Positions 7,554-13,741 of a stretch of DNA of 13,741 nucleotides are shown piece after piece (within the stretch, counting starts at the first letter, position 1; each line of letters opens with the position of its first letter). The notes below the pieces were generated by a model, which saw nothing but the letters and a program-made list of their open reading frames with translations, made no database searches and was not told where the DNA came from. The position numbers were made by a program, and so were the translations under genes. Source of the DNA: Bacteroidota bacterium (GTDB taxonomy: Bacteria; Bacteroidota; Bacteroidia; Chitinophagales; Chitinophagaceae); the NCBI GenBank assembly GCA_023440945.1, contig JAEZRL010000225.1, forward strand, positions 1 to 13,741. Direction: 5' to 3'.

Positions 7554-8773
7554 ATGATCACTACCGCAACAGGAGTAAGCCATATAAAGCTGCATTCTCC
7601 CACAACTACTAAGAGGATAAACTCTATTGATCTTCTGCGTGGATTGATCATGATCATTATGGCGTTGGATCATACCCGTGATTTTTTTCATACAACTGCC
7701 TGGACGGATGATCCTTTAAATCTTGCTACTACAACGCCGTTATTATATTACACCCGATGGATAACGCATTTATGTGCTCCTAATTTTGTTTTTCTTGCAG
7801 GTGCTTCCATCTTTTTTCAAAGCCTGCGAAAATCAAAAAAAGAATTAAGCTTATTTCTTTTTACAAGGGGTGTATGGCTTGTATTCGTCGAAATTTTTAT
7901 TGTTAATCTTGAATTTAGTTTCGATATACATTTTAGTCTTATTGCCTTGCAGGTTATCTGGGCTATCGGAATAAGCATGGTCGTTTTATCCTTCATCATA
8001 CGTTTGCCCTATACCGCCATTCTTATACTCGGATTAATAATTGTATTCGGCCATAACCTGCTCGATTATTATGAAGCCGGTTTAAAACATGCGCCTGTTG
8101 GTGGTACGCTCTTTTGCATCATGTTGGCGTATATAAATTATCTGCACAGCATTCGTTGTTTATTTTCTATCCTTTTTTGCCGTGGACAGGTTTAATGATG
8201 TTAGGCTATTGTTTTGGAAAACTATTTTTGATGTATGAAGGAGTTGCCAGGCGAAAAATGCTTTTTATCACCAGTGCCTCTCTGCTGTTATTCTTTGTTG
8301 TTTTAAGATATACCAATAGCTACGGCGATCCCGGAACATGGTCTCCACAAAAAAATAGTTTATATACTTTTCTTTCTTTTATCAAAGTTGAAAAGTATCC
8401 GCCTTCTTTATTGTTCATGTGCGCAACAGTAGGCATTGCATTGCTATTTCTTGCTTTTACAGAAGGAGCAAACAATAAACTATCAAAATTTATTACGGTG
8501 TATGGGCGTGTACCTTTTTTGTATTATGTGCTGCATTTTTTTCTTATTCATTTAGTATCTGCTAGTTTCTTTCTTGCCAGAGGTCATTCCTTTGCGGAAG
8601 GATTGCAGCCGCATGACTTTCTTGTCCCAAACTTTGTTGCAGCAGGCGAAGGCTATTCACTTGGTATTGTATATCTCGTATGGATTTGCATTGTACTTGC
8701 ACTTTATCCTGTATGCAAATGGTTTAGCGAATACAAACGCAACCATAAAGACTGGTGGTTGAGTTATTTGTGA
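7554..8773 (+). pseudogene. DUF1624 / HGSNAT-like multi-pass membrane acyltransferase homologue, split by a frameshift
   Basis: The first frame (ATG 7554 to stop 8195) opens with the DUF1624 signature: R21-x-x-S24-I25-D26-L-L-R29-G30-L...MALD39H40-x-R42-D43, then several hydrophobic segments. After LKHAPVGGTLF it turns into an unlikely tail (YLHSIRCLFSILFCRGQV). The second frame, usable from about 8099 and ending at 8773, resumes with LHHVGVYKLSAQHSLF and the family-like YPFLPWTGLMMLGYCFGKL, followed by more membrane spans and a basic C-terminus. Joining the two by restoring one base somewhere between about 8095 and 8116 gives about 406 residues, normal for the family. Candidates are the GGTGG stretch or the four-T run at 8112-8115. 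Members resemble the catalytic domain of heparan-alpha-glucosaminide N-acetyltransferase; the bacterial substrate is generally unknown. The rest of the coding sequence is clean, so this is either a very recent inactivation or an assembly/sequencing indel. It is divergent from deoR across 188 bases. Confidence 0.82.
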
Positions 8774-8849
8774 GACGATGGCGTCAAATGCTTATGAAGC
8801 AGATCGCTAATGCAGAAATAGACAAAATAAATGAAAACTTATCTTTCTA

Positions 8850-8877
8850 AAAGACTGAAGCTTTCACAGTAGTCTTT
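8850..8877. repeat. Inverted repeat between the DUF1624 gene and the UPF0175/PIN pair
   Basis: AAAGACT (8850-8856) and AGTCTTT (8871-8877) form a 7-bp stem around a 14-base loop containing AAGCTT. It lies 77 bases after the upstream stop and 23 bases before the UPF0175 ATG, next to a weak -7-like TAACTTTA (8888-8895). It could terminate the upstream message or be an operator for the toxin-antitoxin-like pair. The sequence alone does not decide. Confidence 0.3.
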
Positions 8878-8899
8878 ATAATTTTCATAACTTTAAACC

Positions 8900-9142
8900 A
8901 TGCGAACCTTAGCTATAAATATCCCGGATCAGCTAAATATCAATGAGCAGGAAGCAAAGATGATCCTCGCTTCAAGGCTTTATGAAAAAGGTGAACTTTC
9001 TTTGGGACAAGCCGCAGAGCTTGCGGGATTAACAAAAAGAAATTTCATGGAAGCATTAGGCGATTATGGGGTATCAGTTTTTAACTATCCTGCAACTGAT
9101 TTGGAAAGAGATGTAAAGAATGCAAAGAATTATCATCTCTGA
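8900..9142 (+). CDS. UPF0175 family small protein, probable antitoxin of a PIN-domain pair
   Basis: The 80-residue product matches UPF0175 in pattern: a short beta-strand start (LAINIPDQL), an acidic helix (NEQEAKMILASRLYEKGELS), then the helix-turn-helix-like core LSLGQAAELAGLTKRNFMEALGDYGVSVFNY (about 33-63). The tail is charged (DLERDVKNAKNYHL). Such proteins are commonly found directly before DUF3368 PIN-domain genes and are thought to be the antitoxin and a DNA-binding autoregulator. Here its last 23 bases overlap the PIN gene in another frame, implying coupled translation. DNA binding and antitoxin activity are inferred from family and position, not shown. Confidence 0.82.
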   Translation: MRTLAINIPDQLNINEQEAKMILASRLYEKGELSLGQAAELAGLTKRNFMEALGDYGVSVFNYPATDLERDVKNAKNYHL

Positions 9143-9575
9143 TACCAGTTGCCTTATCAGTCTGGATAAAATTAATCAACTTCATATTCTTAAAGCGCTT
9201 TTTGGAATTGTCGTCGTAACTGATGTTCTTGTTGAAGAGTTTGGAAAACCTTTACCTGATTTTATAAAAATAATAAACCCTTCTCCAAACGTATTCCATA
9301 AAATTTCAAAGATGAGTATTGATAAAGGAGAAGCAAGTGCTATTGCCCTGGCACTTGAAAATAAAGATTCTCTTATTATTATTGATGATTATAAAGCCCG
9401 AAAGATAGCTGAAGGGCTTGGGCTAAGAATCACAGGAACGATAGGTATTTTGATTGATGCAAAGACAAAAGGAATTCTTGCGAGTTTGAAATCTGTTTTA
9501 ACTGAACTAAGTAAAACAAATTTCAGATTAACGGATGAGCTTATAGAAAAGGCTTTGAAAGTTGCGGGAGAATAA
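9120..9575 (+). CDS. DUF3368 PIN-domain protein, probable ribonuclease toxin
   Basis: The 151-residue product has the PIN-domain acidic pattern: D8 in IISDTSCLISLDK, E39/E40 in TDVLVEEFGKP, E71 in the family-typical DKGEASAIALALE, and D89/D90 in LIIIDDYKARKIAEGLGL, followed by TGTIGILIDAKTKG. These residues would coordinate Mg2+/Mn2+ for RNA cleavage as in VapC-like nucleases, and all are present, so the enzyme should be active if expressed. The C-terminal extension (RLTDELIEKALKVAGE) is usual for DUF3368. The ATG at 9120 lies inside the UPF0175 gene; the next in-frame ATG upstream is followed at once by a stop, so this start is well supported. It converges on uvrB. The RNA target is unknown. 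Confidence 0.87.
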   Translation: MQRIIISDTSCLISLDKINQLHILKALFGIVVVTDVLVEEFGKPLPDFIKIINPSPNVFHKISKMSIDKGEASAIALALENKDSLIIIDDYKARKIAEGLGLRITGTIGILIDAKTKGILASLKSVLTELSKTNFRLTDELIEKALKVAGE

Positions 9576-9718
9576 AACAATAAAACAATTTTTATCTGCA
9601 ATAACTATTTGAATTATGTGGCAAAAAGAATCAAATGTATCGTTGTACGAACCTGAAATGAATGGTCAGGCTTAATGGACGCATCACAGCAGTACAAAAA
9701 GCTGGCTAAATAATAACC

Positions 9719-11758
9719 CTACTTCATTCCTTCCAATTCTTTCTGCATCTTGAACATTTCATCCCGCAGTCTGGCGGCTTCCATAAAGTCAAGATCACGG
9801 GCTGCTTTTTCCATTTCTTTTTTCACTTTGGCAATGGCCTTCTCCATTTGCGGAATGGTTTTGTACACCACTTCTTCTTCGGCTGCCTGTGTTTTAATAA
9901 TGTCTTCATCGCCCTGTATCGCATAAGGATTGGCGGGATCATAACCTTTGATATCAAGCACCGAGGTTTGCGCAAATACCTGTTCCTTGGTTTTCTTTAC
10001 CGTTCTTGGCGTGATGCCATGTTCGGTGTTGTAAGCGATCTGTTTTTCACGACGACGGTTTGTTTCATCAATGGTACGCTGCATGCTTTCCGTCATGGTA
10101 TCGGCATAAAAAATAACAAGACCATCTACGTTTCTTGCGGCTCTTCCTGCGGTTTGGGTTAGCGATCTTTCGTTACGCAAAAAACCTTCTTTATCCGCAT
10201 CCAAAATGGCAACAAGCGAAACTTCGGGAAGATCCAGGCCTTCGCGTAATAAATTTACGCCAACCAGGACGTCAATCTCTCCCAAACGCAACTGTCGTAA
10301 TATTTCTACCCGTTCAAGCGTATCTACATCGCTGTGAATGTATTTTGATTTAATGTTTATTCTTCCAAGATATTTATCCATTTCTTCGGCCATGCGTTTA
10401 GTAAGCGTTGTTACTAAAACACGATCGCCTTTCTGCACACGTTTATCAATTTCATCGAGAAGGTCATCAATCTGATTAACACTTGGTCTTATTTCAATGG
10501 GCGGATCGAGCAGACCTGTAGGACGAACAACTTGTTCTACCACTACGCCACCAGTTTTTTCCAATTCATAATCACCGGGAGTGGCGCTGACAAAAACAAC
10601 CTGGTCCACCATTCTTTCAAATTCATAAAAATTAAGCGGCCTGTTATCCAAAGCGCTCGGCAAGCGAAAACCATAATCAACGAGCACAAGTTTCCTGCTT
10701 CTGTCACCACCATACATGCCTGCAACTTGCGGAATGGTTTGATGGCTTTCATCAATCACACATAAAAAATCTTTAGGGAAATAATCGAGTAAACAGAAGG
10801 GTCTTGAACCCGGTTTTCTTCTGTCAAAAAAACGCGAATAGTTTTCGATCCCGTTGCAATACCCCAGTTCACGAATCATCTCAAGATCATATTCAACACG
10901 TTCTTTTATGCGTTGCGCTTCAATAAATTTTCCGGAGCCGGTAAAGTATTCTACCTGTGCCCGCATCTCATCCTGAATCTCGTACATCACCTGCTGCATA
11001 ATATCTTTTGGAGCGAGGTATAAATTGGCGGGAAATATCGCTGCATCCTGCAAGGAAGAAATACGCTTTCCCGTTGATAATTCGAGGCTGTCTATTTCTT
11101 CAATTTCATCGCCAAAAAAAGTAATGCGGTAGCCATAATCCGCATAAGGAAGATTAACATCAACCGTGTCGCCTTTCACACGAAAAGTTCCTCTTGTAAA
11201 ATCACCCTGACTTCTGTTGTATAATGAATTCACCAAGGCGTGCAAAAAACCTTGTCTTGATATAACCTGTCCTTTGCTTATTCTTATAATGCCATTTTCA
11301 AACTCTGCAGGATTCCCAATACCATAAATGCAGCTCACACTTGCAACAACAATAATATCTCTTCTTCCGCTTAAGAGTTGTGATGTTGCCTGCAGGCGAA
11401 GTTTATCCAGTTCTTCATTTATACTCAGATCTTTTTCAATGTAGGTATCGCTCACGGGCATGTAAGCTTCGGGCTGATAATAATCATAATAACTTACAAA
11501 ATATCCAACCGCATTATCCGGAAAAAACTGTTTGAACTCACCATACAATTGCGCAACCAGCGTTTTGTTATGCGTTAATACAAGCGTTGGTCGTTGAACG
11601 TTGTGAATAACATTCGCCATCGTGAATGTTTTACCACTTCCCGTAACTCCTAATAAGGTCTGGTATTTTTCGCCGTTAAAAATTCCTTCTGTTAGTTGGC
11701 CAATTGCCGAAGGCTGATCACCCGAAGGCTGGTATGGAGAATGTAATTGAAAAGGCAT
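9719..11758 (-). CDS. uvrB: UvrABC excinuclease subunit B
   Basis: The 679-residue product is full length for UvrB, the helicase-like damage-verification subunit of nucleotide excision repair, which is loaded by UvrA and then recruits UvrC. Visible hallmarks are the N-terminal FQLHSPYQPSGDQPSAI, Walker A GVTGSGKT (37-44), the beta-hairpin region YYDYYQPEAY (90-99) that inserts between DNA strands, Walker B VIDESH (334-339), and helicase motifs V/VI (GVNLLREGLDLPEVSL ... QTAGRAARN). A C-terminal UVR domain at about 641-677 (KEMEKAARDLDFMEAARLRDEM) contacts UvrC. No key residue is missing. The gene lies 61 bases downstream of menG on the same strand and may be partly co-transcribed, but the gap carries its own palindrome. 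It converges with the PIN gene; the 143-base gap between them (9576-9718) holds no clear terminator. Confidence 0.98.
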   Translation of the reverse strand: MPFQLHSPYQPSGDQPSAIGQLTEGIFNGEKYQTLLGVTGSGKTFTMANVIHNVQRPTLVLTHNKTLVAQLYGEFKQFFPDNAVGYFVSYYDYYQPEAYMPVSDTYIEKDLSINEELDKLRLQATSQLLSGRRDIIVVASVSCIYGIGNPAEFENGIIRISKGQVISRQGFLHALVNSLYNRSQGDFTRGTFRVKGDTVDVNLPYADYGYRITFFGDEIEEIDSLELSTGKRISSLQDAAIFPANLYLAPKDIMQQVMYEIQDEMRAQVEYFTGSGKFIEAQRIKERVEYDLEMIRELGYCNGIENYSRFFDRRKPGSRPFCLLDYFPKDFLCVIDESHQTIPQVAGMYGGDRSRKLVLVDYGFRLPSALDNRPLNFYEFERMVDQVVFVSATPGDYELEKTGGVVVEQVVRPTGLLDPPIEIRPSVNQIDDLLDEIDKRVQKGDRVLVTTLTKRMAEEMDKYLGRINIKSKYIHSDVDTLERVEILRQLRLGEIDVLVGVNLLREGLDLPEVSLVAILDADKEGFLRNERSLTQTAGRAARNVDGLVIFYADTMTESMQRTIDETNRRREKQIAYNTEHGITPRTVKKTKEQVFAQTSVLDIKGYDPANPYAIQGDEDIIKTQAAEEEVVYKTIPQMEKAIAKVKKEMEKAARDLDFMEAARLRDEMFKMQKELEGMK

Positions 11759-11766
11759 GATGCAAA

Positions 11767-11781
11767 TTACACAATGTGTAA
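11767..11781. promoter_or_regulatory. Perfect 15-bp palindrome just upstream of uvrB
   Basis: TTACACA-A-TGTGTAA has 7-bp perfect arms around one base and lies 8 bases before the uvrB ATG, within the 61-base menG-uvrB gap. Partly matching A/T bases extend it on both sides. Its position over the expected start-site or ribosome-binding region makes it a candidate operator for a damage-responsive regulator or a translation-controlling stem. It does not resemble the E. coli LexA box (CTGT-N8-ACAG). The regulator is unknown. Confidence 0.4.
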
Positions 11782-11819
11782 ATTTCTAAAATGTAAAACT
11801 TAAAGAAAGGATGGAAGCT

Positions 11820-12563
11820 TTACTTACTGCCAAAATACATACAACAAATGCCAAGTGTGAGCGGTTTAAAATAGGTATTCTTATAACCGTTTTTAGTAAG
11901 AATGTTTATGAAATTCTCTCTCTCAGGAAATGTTTGAACAGAATTATTTAAATATCGATAAGCATCTTTATTCTTTGCAAAAATCCGCCCTGCATTGGGT
12001 GTAATAATGTTCATATAAATGTTGCAAAGAGTTTTGAACAAAATGTTTTTTGGTCTTGAAAACTCCAGCACTGCAAGCTTTCCGCCGGGTTTTAAAACAC
12101 GGTACATTTCATGCAAACCTTTTTCAAGGTCTTGGAAGTTGCGCACACCAAAAGCAACCGTTACTGCATCAAAATAATTATCAGGAAAGTTAATGGCTTC
12201 GCTGTCACCCTGCTTTAGTTCAATCGCTTTTTGCAATCCTGCCGCTTCAATTTTTTTGCGGCCTAGTTCCAGCATGCCTTCTGAAATATCAATGCCGGTA
12301 ATTTTTTCAGGCTTCAACAAATCGTAAGTCATTAAGGCAACATCTGCCGTTCCTGTTGCCACATCGAGCACTATTTTTGGTTCAATTTCTTTCAGTTGAA
12401 GTATCGCTTTTTTGCGCCACTTCACATCAATTCCGGCACTAAGAAACCGGTTCAAAAAATCGTAGCGAAAAGCAATGCTGTCGAACATCTTAGCCACCTG
12501 TTGTTTTTTATTCAGATTGCTGTTTTGATACGGAACCACATCGTCATGCGCAAACTTTGTCAT
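11820..12563 (-). CDS. menG: Demethylmenaquinone methyltransferase (UbiE/MenG)
   Basis: The 247-residue class I SAM-dependent methyltransferase has the family pattern FDSIAFRYDFLNRFLSAGID (27-46), SAM motif I VLDVATGTADVA (65-76), GIDISEGML (90-98), FPDNYFDAVTVAFGVRNF (126-143), RVLKPGGKLAVLEFSRP (155-171), and the end segment YRYLNNSVQTFPERENF ... LTLGICCMYFGSK. It catalyses the last step of menaquinone synthesis, C-methylation of demethylmenaquinone using SAM, at the cytoplasmic membrane. Bacteroidota use menaquinone and not ubiquinone, hence menG rather than ubiE. The start at 12563 gives the N-terminus MTKFAHDDVVPY that agrees with the family. A near-consensus promoter lies almost directly before the ATG, and an insertion sequence begins about 15 bases beyond that promoter. 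Confidence 0.96.
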   Translation of the reverse strand: MTKFAHDDVVPYQNSNLNKKQQVAKMFDSIAFRYDFLNRFLSAGIDVKWRKKAILQLKEIEPKIVLDVATGTADVALMTYDLLKPEKITGIDISEGMLELGRKKIEAAGLQKAIELKQGDSEAINFPDNYFDAVTVAFGVRNFQDLEKGLHEMYRVLKPGGKLAVLEFSRPKNILFKTLCNIYMNIITPNAGRIFAKNKDAYRYLNNSVQTFPERENFINILTKNGYKNTYFKPLTLGICCMYFGSK

Positions 12564-12570
12564 AAGGCGG

Positions 12571-12601
12571 CGAAGATACTATTTACGTTGTCGAAAGTAA
12601 A
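12571..12601 (-). promoter_or_regulatory. menG: Probable menG promoter with a very short leader
   Basis: Read on the minus strand: TTTA (-33, 12601-12598), exactly 19 bases, then TATCTTCG (-7, 12578-12571). Each element is one base from the Bacteroidota consensus TTTG / TAnnTTTG, and the spacing is ideal. Only 7 bases separate the -7 box from the ATG at 12563, so the transcript would have a leader of at most a few bases or be leaderless. Confidence 0.5.
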
Positions 12602-12684
12602 GTGAATAATTTTTTTGTACCCGGCTTTTGTATTTCAATTTGGCTTTACTTGCGTCGCACTTGAAAAGGTCAACTAATTCGAGG

Positions 12685-12714
12685 ACAGAATTTTGAGTAA
12701 GAAAAAAATTCTGT
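12685..12714 (+). repeat. 10-bp perfect inverted repeat ending at the transposase start
   Basis: ACAGAATTTT (12685-12694) and AAAATTCTGT (12705-12714) are perfect complements with a 10-base A-rich loop (GAGTAAGAAA). The stem ends 3 bases before the transposase ATG at 12718, so in a transcript entering from outside it would hide the ribosome-binding region. Stems like this in other insertion sequences limit transposase made from impinging transcription. It could also be a binding site for the transposase. Confidence 0.6.
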
Positions 12715-12717
12715 TTT

Positions 12718-13713
12718 ATGAATAATCCTTTAAAAGGTGATAACACTTTATATCGTGAACGCATTAGCAGGTATAACGATTTTATTATCGAGTATGAGCA
12801 GATTAAGGCAGGTGAGCATCCTGATTTTGTGTACGTCAAAGATTGGGCTGCGGCAAGAAAGATTGATAAGAAAAATTTTTTAAAGTATTATGGAAGGTAT
12901 CGGCAGTCAGGTAAGAGTTGGGATCTGTTGCCGCGAAAACGAGGTCCAAAGTTCAAGAGCCGCAGGCCTTGCGAGGAGTTAGAGAAAAAGGTCATTGAAT
13001 TAAGAAAGAGAGGTAACAATAAGTATGAAATTGCTTCCATTATCTCTGAGCAAAAAGATAATATCTTTAAGTTGTCAGCATCGGGAGTTTACAATATTTG
13101 CAACCGGCACAATCTTAACAGGATGCGCCCCGAAATGAAAGAACAGAGGCGTAAAATTATCAAAGAGCGTATGGGGCAATTAGGCCATATCGATACACAT
13201 TATTTGAGTAAACATGTTATTGGCAATCAGACACAAAAGCTTTATATAGTGGCAATTGTAGACGATTACAGCAGGGTAGCCTGGGCGGAGATCATTGAAA
13301 ATATCGATAGTTTAAGTGTGATGTTTGGAGCGATGCGCTGCCTCAATATACTCAAGGCCCATTATCATATACAGTTTGAAGAGATTATGTCAGATAATGG
13401 AAGTGAGTTCGGTAACAGGGGCACTAAGAACAAGATGAATCATCCATTTGAAAGGCTACTTATTGAAATGGGTGTTAAGCATTGCTACATTCAACCTTAC
13501 CGTCCTCAAACCAACGGTAAAGTAGAAAGATTTTGGAGGACAATGGAGGAGGATTTAATTATAGATACAGATTTTGATTCGATAGAAGAACTAAAAGAGG
13601 AATTGCTGCAGTATATGTACTACTATAACCATGAGCGACCTCACCAGGCACTTAATGGAAAGAAACCGGTTGAAATGTTACAAACAGACGAACAGAGAAC
13701 AAAAGACGAGTAA
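12718..13713 (+). CDS. IS481-family-like DDE transposase
   Basis: The 331-residue product has an N-terminal DNA-binding part: helices at about 10-65 and a basic RKRGPKFKSRR at 73-83, then a second HTH-like segment ELRKRGNNKYEIASII...SASGVYNICNRHNL (94-133). The rve integrase core follows. The catalytic triad is visible as D159 (GHIDTHYL), D226 (MSDNGSEF) and E270 (YRPQTNGKVERFWRTM), with the supporting VDDYSRVAWAEI at 181-192 and the closing YYYNHERPHQALNGKKPVEML (301-321) that is usual in IS481 and IS3 relatives. A single unbroken frame with no programmed frameshift favours IS481 over IS3. All catalytic residues are present, so it is probably functional. The message start is preceded by a hairpin. 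Confidence 0.92.
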   Translation: MNNPLKGDNTLYRERISRYNDFIIEYEQIKAGEHPDFVYVKDWAAARKIDKKNFLKYYGRYRQSGKSWDLLPRKRGPKFKSRRPCEELEKKVIELRKRGNNKYEIASIISEQKDNIFKLSASGVYNICNRHNLNRMRPEMKEQRRKIIKERMGQLGHIDTHYLSKHVIGNQTQKLYIVAIVDDYSRVAWAEIIENIDSLSVMFGAMRCLNILKAHYHIQFEEIMSDNGSEFGNRGTKNKMNHPFERLLIEMGVKHCYIQPYRPQTNGKVERFWRTMEEDLIIDTDFDSIEELKEELLQYMYYYNHERPHQALNGKKPVEMLQTDEQRTKDE

Positions 13714-13741
13714 AGACAAAGCTTTATCCACAAAAAATTTT

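Larger units (their letters stand above)
12616..13732 (+). mobile_element. IS481-like insertion sequence (ends approximate)
   Basis: A single DDE transposase gene is flanked by short non-coding arms. The proposed ends both begin TGT with a related inner sequence: on the left TGTACCCGGCTTTTGTATTT from 12616; on the right, read inward on the minus strand from 13732, TGTGGATAAAGCTTTGTCTTT. The match is imperfect (TGT, then GCTTTTGTATTT against GCTTTGTCTTT), and both sites lie next to A/T runs, so the exact borders and any target duplication are uncertain. The right border may fall beyond the window. The element of about 1.1 kb has the size usual for this family. Its left end lies about 15 bases from the -33 box of menG, which it did not disrupt. 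Confidence 0.5.

Noticed and set aside
8095..8195. Programmed -1 frameshifting in the DUF1624 gene
   Set aside because: No X-XXY-YYZ slippery heptamer plus downstream stem is evident, and the family is normally encoded in one frame; a mutation or sequence error is simpler.
8900..9575. Reading the pair as a classical VapBC system
   Set aside because: The first protein fits UPF0175 rather than an AbrB- or Phd-type VapB, and the second has the DUF3368 arrangement; only the PIN fold is shared.
9616..9713. Tiny open frames in the PIN-uvrB gap: 19 codons from ATG 9616 and 12 codons from ATG 9675, possible gene remnants
   Set aside because: Too short to recognise, in different frames, and no start signal or family match is visible; treated as intergenic.
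12608..13741. Target-site duplication AATTTT flanking the insertion sequence
   Set aside because: AATTTT occurs on both sides, but both flanks are A/T runs and the right flank reaches the window edge, so the match carries little weight.
1..13741. CRISPR array, tRNA, rRNA or prophage structural genes
   Set aside because: No regularly spaced long repeats, no cloverleaf-like segments, and no phage-type genes were recognised in any non-coding gap.

Overview
The window looks like chromosome of a Bacteroidota bacterium, most likely of the Chitinophagaceae/Sphingobacteriales type. The evidence is a SusC/SusD outer-membrane pair, a menaquinone-type UbiE/MenG, an A+T-rich sequence with weak Shine-Dalgarno signals, and promoters of the Bacteroidota form TTTG-N19-TAnnTTTG. 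I cannot assign a species.

Left part (1-7553), all on the minus strand and read right to left: a DeoR/GlpR-type repressor (6616-7365), a SusC-like TonB-dependent transporter (3066-6503), its SusD-like lipoprotein (1212-3053), and an exported calcineurin-type metallophosphoesterase that continues into a PQQ-like beta-propeller and runs off the left edge (1-1078). This resembles a small polysaccharide-utilisation-like uptake locus, but no glycoside hydrolase, HTCS, or ECF-sigma/anti-sigma pair is visible. A phosphoesterase together with a sugar-phosphate-sensing type of repressor suggests import of a phosphorylated or phosphodiester-containing nutrient; that is inference. The region upstream of deoR is the best-defined control region here: a textbook Bacteroidota promoter, a perfect 8-bp-arm palindrome over its -7 box and probable start site, and four AACGCA-type direct repeats spaced by near-integral helical turns.

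Middle part (7554-9575), plus strand: a multi-pass membrane protein of the DUF1624/HGSNAT-like acyltransferase group, split by a one-base frameshift near 8095-8116, then a UPF0175 (antitoxin-like) gene overlapping by 23 bases a DUF3368 PIN-domain gene (toxin-like).

Right part (9719-13741): uvrB and, upstream of it on the same minus strand, the menaquinone methyltransferase gene menG/ubiE. Both are ordinary housekeeping genes. A 15-bp palindrome sits just before the uvrB start. A near-consensus promoter lies directly before menG with almost no leader. Immediately beyond that promoter is an IS481-like insertion sequence with an intact DDE transposase (12718-13713) and a strong inverted repeat ending three bases before the transposase start. 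The right end of the element lies at or just beyond the window edge.

I see no rRNA, tRNA, CRISPR array or phage structural genes. The points most worth a second look are the deoR control region with the phosphoesterase-linked SusCD locus, the frameshifted acyltransferase-like gene, the PIN/UPF0175 pair, and the hairpin guarding the transposase start.
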